From assembly GCA_030524285.1 (NCBI GenBank), contig JAUNGQ010000002.1, forward strand, positions 1 to 64,000: a stretch of DNA of 64,000 bases, in the 5' to 3' direction. Numbering within the stretch: the first letter of the stretch is position 1; each line of letters opens with the position of its first letter. Below, in pieces: positions 61,514 through 64,000 of this stretch. The position numbers and the translations under genes are program-made. Source of the DNA: Eubacteriales bacterium. Its GTDB lineage: Bacteria; Bacillota; Clostridia; Oscillospirales; Butyricicoccaceae. A model generated the notes under the pieces. The model saw nothing but the letters and a program-made list of their open reading frames with translations, was not told the origin of the DNA and searched no databases.

Positions 61514-61972
61514 ATGACGAGATTTTGGAAACACGCAAAAAAGTGGATGGTGCCGGTGCTTGCTACGGCCGCTATCTTTCTCCTCACACGGTTTGTGTTC
61601 TTACTGGGATATGTGCCCACGGAGTCCATGGAGCCAACGCTGCAGCGCGGGAGTTATATCATAGGCGCCCGGGTTTATGCTTCCCTGGAAGCGGGAGATG
61701 TGATTATTTTCGAGTATGGAGGAAGGCTGTTGGTGAAGCGTATTGCTGCAGTACCTGGAGATATCATAAACCTGGATGAACTGACCTACATGGCCAGTAT
61801 GGAGCAGCCATACCGGGAAGAAACGATACTGACGGTTCCTGAAGGCTGCTATTTTGTGCTGGGGGATAATACGCAGAACTCCTACGACTCCCGGTACTGG
61901 GATGATCCATTTGTGCGGGAGGAGAATATTGTGGCGAAGCTGATTTATCCGTCCATAGAGATGGGCAATTAG
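61514..61972 (+). CDS. lepB: Signal peptidase I
   Basis: This 152-residue S26 peptidase has an N-terminal membrane helix, catalytic Ser in PTESMEPTL (about 38) and Lys in LVKRIAAVPGD, and the conserved GDNTQNSYDSRYW motif. It would remove signal peptides, possibly of the adhesin and other ICE surface proteins. ATG 61514 follows GGAGGT; the longer in-frame upstream frame crosses the terminator and is rejected. Confidence 0.92.
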   Translation: MTRFWKHAKKWMVPVLATAAIFLLTRFVFLLGYVPTESMEPTLQRGSYIIGARVYASLEAGDVIIFEYGGRLLVKRIAAVPGDIINLDELTYMASMEQPYREETILTVPEGCYFVLGDNTQNSYDSRYWDDPFVREENIVAKLIYPSIEMGN

Positions 61973-62057
61973 ATTGAAATGACAGTCTCACATTATGCCG
62001 TTCCTGGCATCTTCCATGTCCTGAGCTTAATGGTCTTTGCTTGGAGCTATCCCCGAA

Positions 62058-62086
62058 TTGACTTTTTGTTATCAATGTGATAATAT
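62058..62086 (+). promoter_or_regulatory. Promoter with palindromic operator for the ArsR-like gene
   Basis: TTGACT (62058-62063) is followed after 17 bases by TAATAT (62081-62086). The spacer carries TTATCA-atg-TGATAA (62069-62083), which overlaps the -10. The same arrangement recurs at 62694-62722. Confidence 0.8.
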
Positions 62087-62115
62087 TTTCATATATTCTG
62101 GTTAGGAGGTCAGAT

Positions 62116-62658
62116 ATGGCAGATAAATTGATGGATTGTATCACGAATCCAGTTAAGTGCAAATTGTTGCTGGAAATACAAGCCCAGGGGAAAGTGACGG
62201 CAAAACATCTATCTGATATTTATACGGATATTCCGCAGGCTACTTTGTATCGGCATCTTAGAAAAATGTTGAGTGACGGTGTTTTGCAGGTTGTAGAGGA
62301 AACACAGATCCGTGGTACAGTAGAAAAAACCTATGCACTTGCTTTTAATATGGAGAAAGATATAGAAACGGTATTGGCAGAGAACTCGGGCGAACTTTAC
62401 ATGCAATACTTCATGCAGTACATCATGGGGTTTGCGAAACAGTTTCAGCAATATTGTCAATCTCCGGATATCAACATAAAAAAAGACATGACGGGATTTT
62501 CCCTTTCCCCATTATATCTCTCAGATGAAGAATTGACTGACCTTGTAACAAACATTTCACGGTTAATAGGAGCAGTAAAGAATAATGAGCCGAGAGCAGA
62601 CCGCAAACTGCGAACAGTTGGCGTGATCATATCTCCACCGGAAAAGCTGGATGACTAA
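62116..62658 (+). CDS. ArsR-like winged-helix transcriptional regulator
   Basis: This 180-residue protein has an N-terminal winged helix (NPVKCKLLLEIQAQGKVTAKHLSDIYTDIPQATLYRHLRKMLSDGVLQVVEE) and an effector-like C-terminal part. ATG 62116 has TAGGAGGT upstream. It lies just before a DUF1648 protein and an ABC transporter and probably represses both its own promoter and theirs through the shared palindrome TTATCAnTrTGATAA. The ligand is unknown. Confidence 0.85.
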   Translation: MADKLMDCITNPVKCKLLLEIQAQGKVTAKHLSDIYTDIPQATLYRHLRKMLSDGVLQVVEETQIRGTVEKTYALAFNMEKDIETVLAENSGELYMQYFMQYIMGFAKQFQQYCQSPDINIKKDMTGFSLSPLYLSDEELTDLVTNISRLIGAVKNNEPRADRKLRTVGVIISPPEKLDD

Positions 62659-62693
62659 AAATGCACCGCCCCGGAACACTGGGGCGGATTCTA

Positions 62694-62722
62694 TTGACTT
62701 TATATTATCAATATGATAATAT
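62694..62722 (+). promoter_or_regulatory. Promoter with the same operator for the ABC transporter operon
   Basis: TTGACT (62694-62699) and TAATAT (62717-62722) are 17 bases apart with TTATCA-ata-TGATAA at 62705-62719, matching the regulator's own promoter. Confidence 0.8.
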
Positions 62723-62814
62723 TATCTAAAGGAGAATAAAAGGCCGATGTAAACGGATCAAAATGATTTACGGGTACTTGTTCTCAACAGCATAAGGTGA
62801 AAGGAGCTTTATTT

Positions 62815-63024
62815 ATGAAGAAGAAACAAAAAGGCATTATGCTTGTCCTCACTCTGATTACGCTGGCGTGTGTACTTGCAGCACTTCATTTCTTACCCAA
62901 TGAGATCCCTCTGCATGTTGGAGTAAATGGGGTAGGTAACTATGCAAGCAAATATTTCTTGCTGATTTTTGTACCAGTACCCGCCGTCCTTTATTGGGCA
63001 ATCTGCCGGAAGTATAAAAAATGA
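62815..63024 (+). CDS. Small DUF1648-like membrane protein
   Basis: This 69-residue protein has two membrane helices (about 8-26 and 44-62) and the DUF1648/SdpI N-terminal signature FLPNEIPLHVGVNGVGNYASK. ATG 62815 (MKKKQKG) is nine bases after AAAGGAG; an earlier in-frame GTG lies too close. It heads the ABC operon. SdpI-type proteins give immunity to small toxins, but a protein this short holds only one such module. Confidence 0.75.
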   Translation: MKKKQKGIMLVLTLITLACVLAALHFLPNEIPLHVGVNGVGNYASKYFLLIFVPVPAVLYWAICRKYKK

Positions 63025-63036
63025 GGAGGTAAAACG

Positions 63037-63762
63037 ATGCAGGCCATATTGGAAATCAAAGGATTTGCTAAAACATACTCACAGGGAAAAAAGGCAGTTG
63101 ATGCTCTGTCGCTCTCCGTTATGCCTGGAGAGGTACATGGTTTTATAGGGCATAACGGAGCAGGGAAAACAACGACCATTCGTGCTGTGGTTGGTGTTAT
63201 GGATTTTGACGCAGGAGAGATTCTAATTGATGGTCATTCTGTAAAAGAGGAACCCGTTACCTGCAAGTCCTTAACCGCTTATATTCCCGATAATCCCGAT
63301 TTGTATGATTATATTACAGGGATTCAATTCCTCAATTACATGGCGGATATGTTTTCTGTTGATCAGGGAAACCGGCAGAAGCGGATACAAAAATACGCTG
63401 ATCTGTTTGGCATTACGGACAGCCTGGGAAATTTGGTCAGCTCGTATTCGCATGGGATGAAACAAAAGCTGGCGCTGATTGGTGCTTTTTTGCATCAACC
63501 TAAGTTGCTCGTACTGGATGAACCATTTGTTGGGCTCGATCCCGAAGCGGCTTTTCACTTGAAAGAAATCATGCGCGAATTGTGTGATCAGGGAAGTGCC
63601 ATATTTTTTTCGACACATGTATTGGATGTTGCCGAAAAGCTGTGCGATAAAGTTTCCATTATCAAACAGGGGAAGCTGGTGGTAAGCGGCAGCATGGAGG
63701 TGGTTAAAGGTTCCGGCAGTTTGGAGGATGTTTTCATGGAGGTAGTAGAAAATGAGAAATAA
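63037..63762 (+). CDS. ABC transporter ATP-binding protein
   Basis: This 241-residue ATPase has Walker A GHNGAGKTTTIRAV (about 38), a signature SYSHGMKQKLALI and Walker B LLVLDEPFVGLDPEA. It resembles ATPases of ABC-2-type export systems (bacteriocin/antimicrobial resistance). It overlaps the permease gene by 11 bases. Confidence 0.93.
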   Translation: MQAILEIKGFAKTYSQGKKAVDALSLSVMPGEVHGFIGHNGAGKTTTIRAVVGVMDFDAGEILIDGHSVKEEPVTCKSLTAYIPDNPDLYDYITGIQFLNYMADMFSVDQGNRQKRIQKYADLFGITDSLGNLVSSYSHGMKQKLALIGAFLHQPKLLVLDEPFVGLDPEAAFHLKEIMRELCDQGSAIFFSTHVLDVAEKLCDKVSIIKQGKLVVSGSMEVVKGSGSLEDVFMEVVENEK

Positions 63763-64000
63763 GTACCTGCTTCTTTTGAAAATGCAACTATACAATTTTT
63801 TCGGGATCAATCGTATGTTTCATTCTCACAGCAAAAAAGAGAAACAAAAAAGCATGCTATTGGGAGCATTGGCGATTGTTATTCTTGGCTTGATGATTAC
63901 ATATAGCGCACTTTTCAGCGCCGGTTTAGCAGGGATGGGAGCTGCGAGTCTTTTACCAACGCTTTCCGTATTGGTGTGTTCTCTGATAACATTGGTACTC
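63752..64000 (+). CDS. ABC-2 type transporter permease (3' truncated by the window)
   Basis: The first 83 residues are seen: a basic N-terminus (MRNKYLLLLKMQLYNFF), a cytoplasmic segment, then a membrane helix (MLLGALAIVILGLMITYSALF) and the start of a second. It starts within the ATPase gene. The rest is outside the window. Confidence 0.8.
   Translation, partial: MRNKYLLLLKMQLYNFFGINRMFHSHSKKEKQKSMLLGALAIVILGLMITYSALFSAGLAGMGAASLLPTLSVLVCSLITLVL

Larger units (their letters stand above)
35910..64000 (+). mobile_element. Integrative conjugative element, left end to beyond the window
   Basis: From the 3' end of lysS onward all genes are on one strand and include a full set of T4SS parts (VirB2-like, VirB6-like, PrgI/VirB3, VirB4, VirD4 and an NlpC/P60 hydrolase), a TA module, an adhesin and cargo genes. 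Integrase and relaxase are not in the window and should lie to the right. The right edge cannot be seen, and the ABC operon at 62-64 kb is placed inside the element only by inference. Confidence 0.85.

Noticed and set aside
1..64000. tRNA or rRNA genes, including one as integration target
   Set aside because: I found no cloverleaf or rRNA-like sequence; the ICE abuts a protein gene.

Overview
This window looks like the chromosome of a Gram-positive anaerobe of the class Clostridia, probably a gut Oscillospiraceae/Butyricicoccaceae-type organism. The lineage is inferred from gene content: a four-subunit 2-oxoacid:ferredoxin oxidoreductase behind a T-box, an SLH-domain amidase, many TTG/GTG starts with strong AGGAGG sites, and palindromic GGCTCCCTC...GAGGGAGCC repeats. 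I have not compared it with any database. No tRNA, rRNA or CRISPR array was seen.

Region 1 (1-35.9 kb) is core chromosome. A minus-strand porGDAB operon (0.9-3.9 kb) sits behind a T-box leader whose specifier reads best as AUC (Ile). Plus-strand genes follow: an AI-2E-type permease, an acyltransferase, a GdpP-like c-di-AMP phosphodiesterase, rplI, dnaB, tilS, hpt, ftsH, an ACT-domain protein with hom-thrB-lysC (threonine branch of the aspartate pathway), an SLH amidase, rlmB, a very large acidic membrane protein ending in a degenerate P-type ATPase, an EF-G paralogue, a secreted small protein, an RsuA-type pseudouridine synthase, a PucR/CdaR-type regulator, a 30-residue membrane peptide, an S41 protease, greA and lysS. 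A family of about 155-bp palindromic, MITE-like repeats is scattered through this part. It is triplicated in tandem (185-bp period) between rplI and dnaB, and one copy supplies the last codons and stop of the amidase gene.

Region 2 (about 35.9 kb to the window end) is an integrative conjugative element (ICE) whose left edge abuts the 3' end of lysS. All genes are on the plus strand: small regulatory proteins, a probable replication/regulation pair, a short terminated RNA, then the type IV secretion module (VirB2-like, VirB6/TrbL-like, NlpC/P60-3D hydrolase, PrgI/VirB3, VirB4), accessory proteins, and VirD4. A toxin-antitoxin module with a 30-bp palindromic operator follows. Next come an S1/AT-hook protein, a lipoprotein, a 1527-residue thioester/Cna-B adhesin with a sortase-like C-terminus, and a membrane-anchored acidic partner. 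A long structured leader RNA precedes a zinc-finger protein, a sigma-70-like factor and a signal peptidase I. At the end is a cargo ABC-transporter operon whose ArsR-like regulator gene and transporter genes share the same promoter/operator architecture. Neither an integrase nor a relaxase is in the window, so the element continues past 64,000.

How it works together: the T4SS genes would build the mating channel, the NlpC/P60-3D protein would open peptidoglycan, and the thioester adhesin could hold cells together. Sigma factor, leader RNA, terminators placed ahead of operons and the TA module are likely control and maintenance devices.
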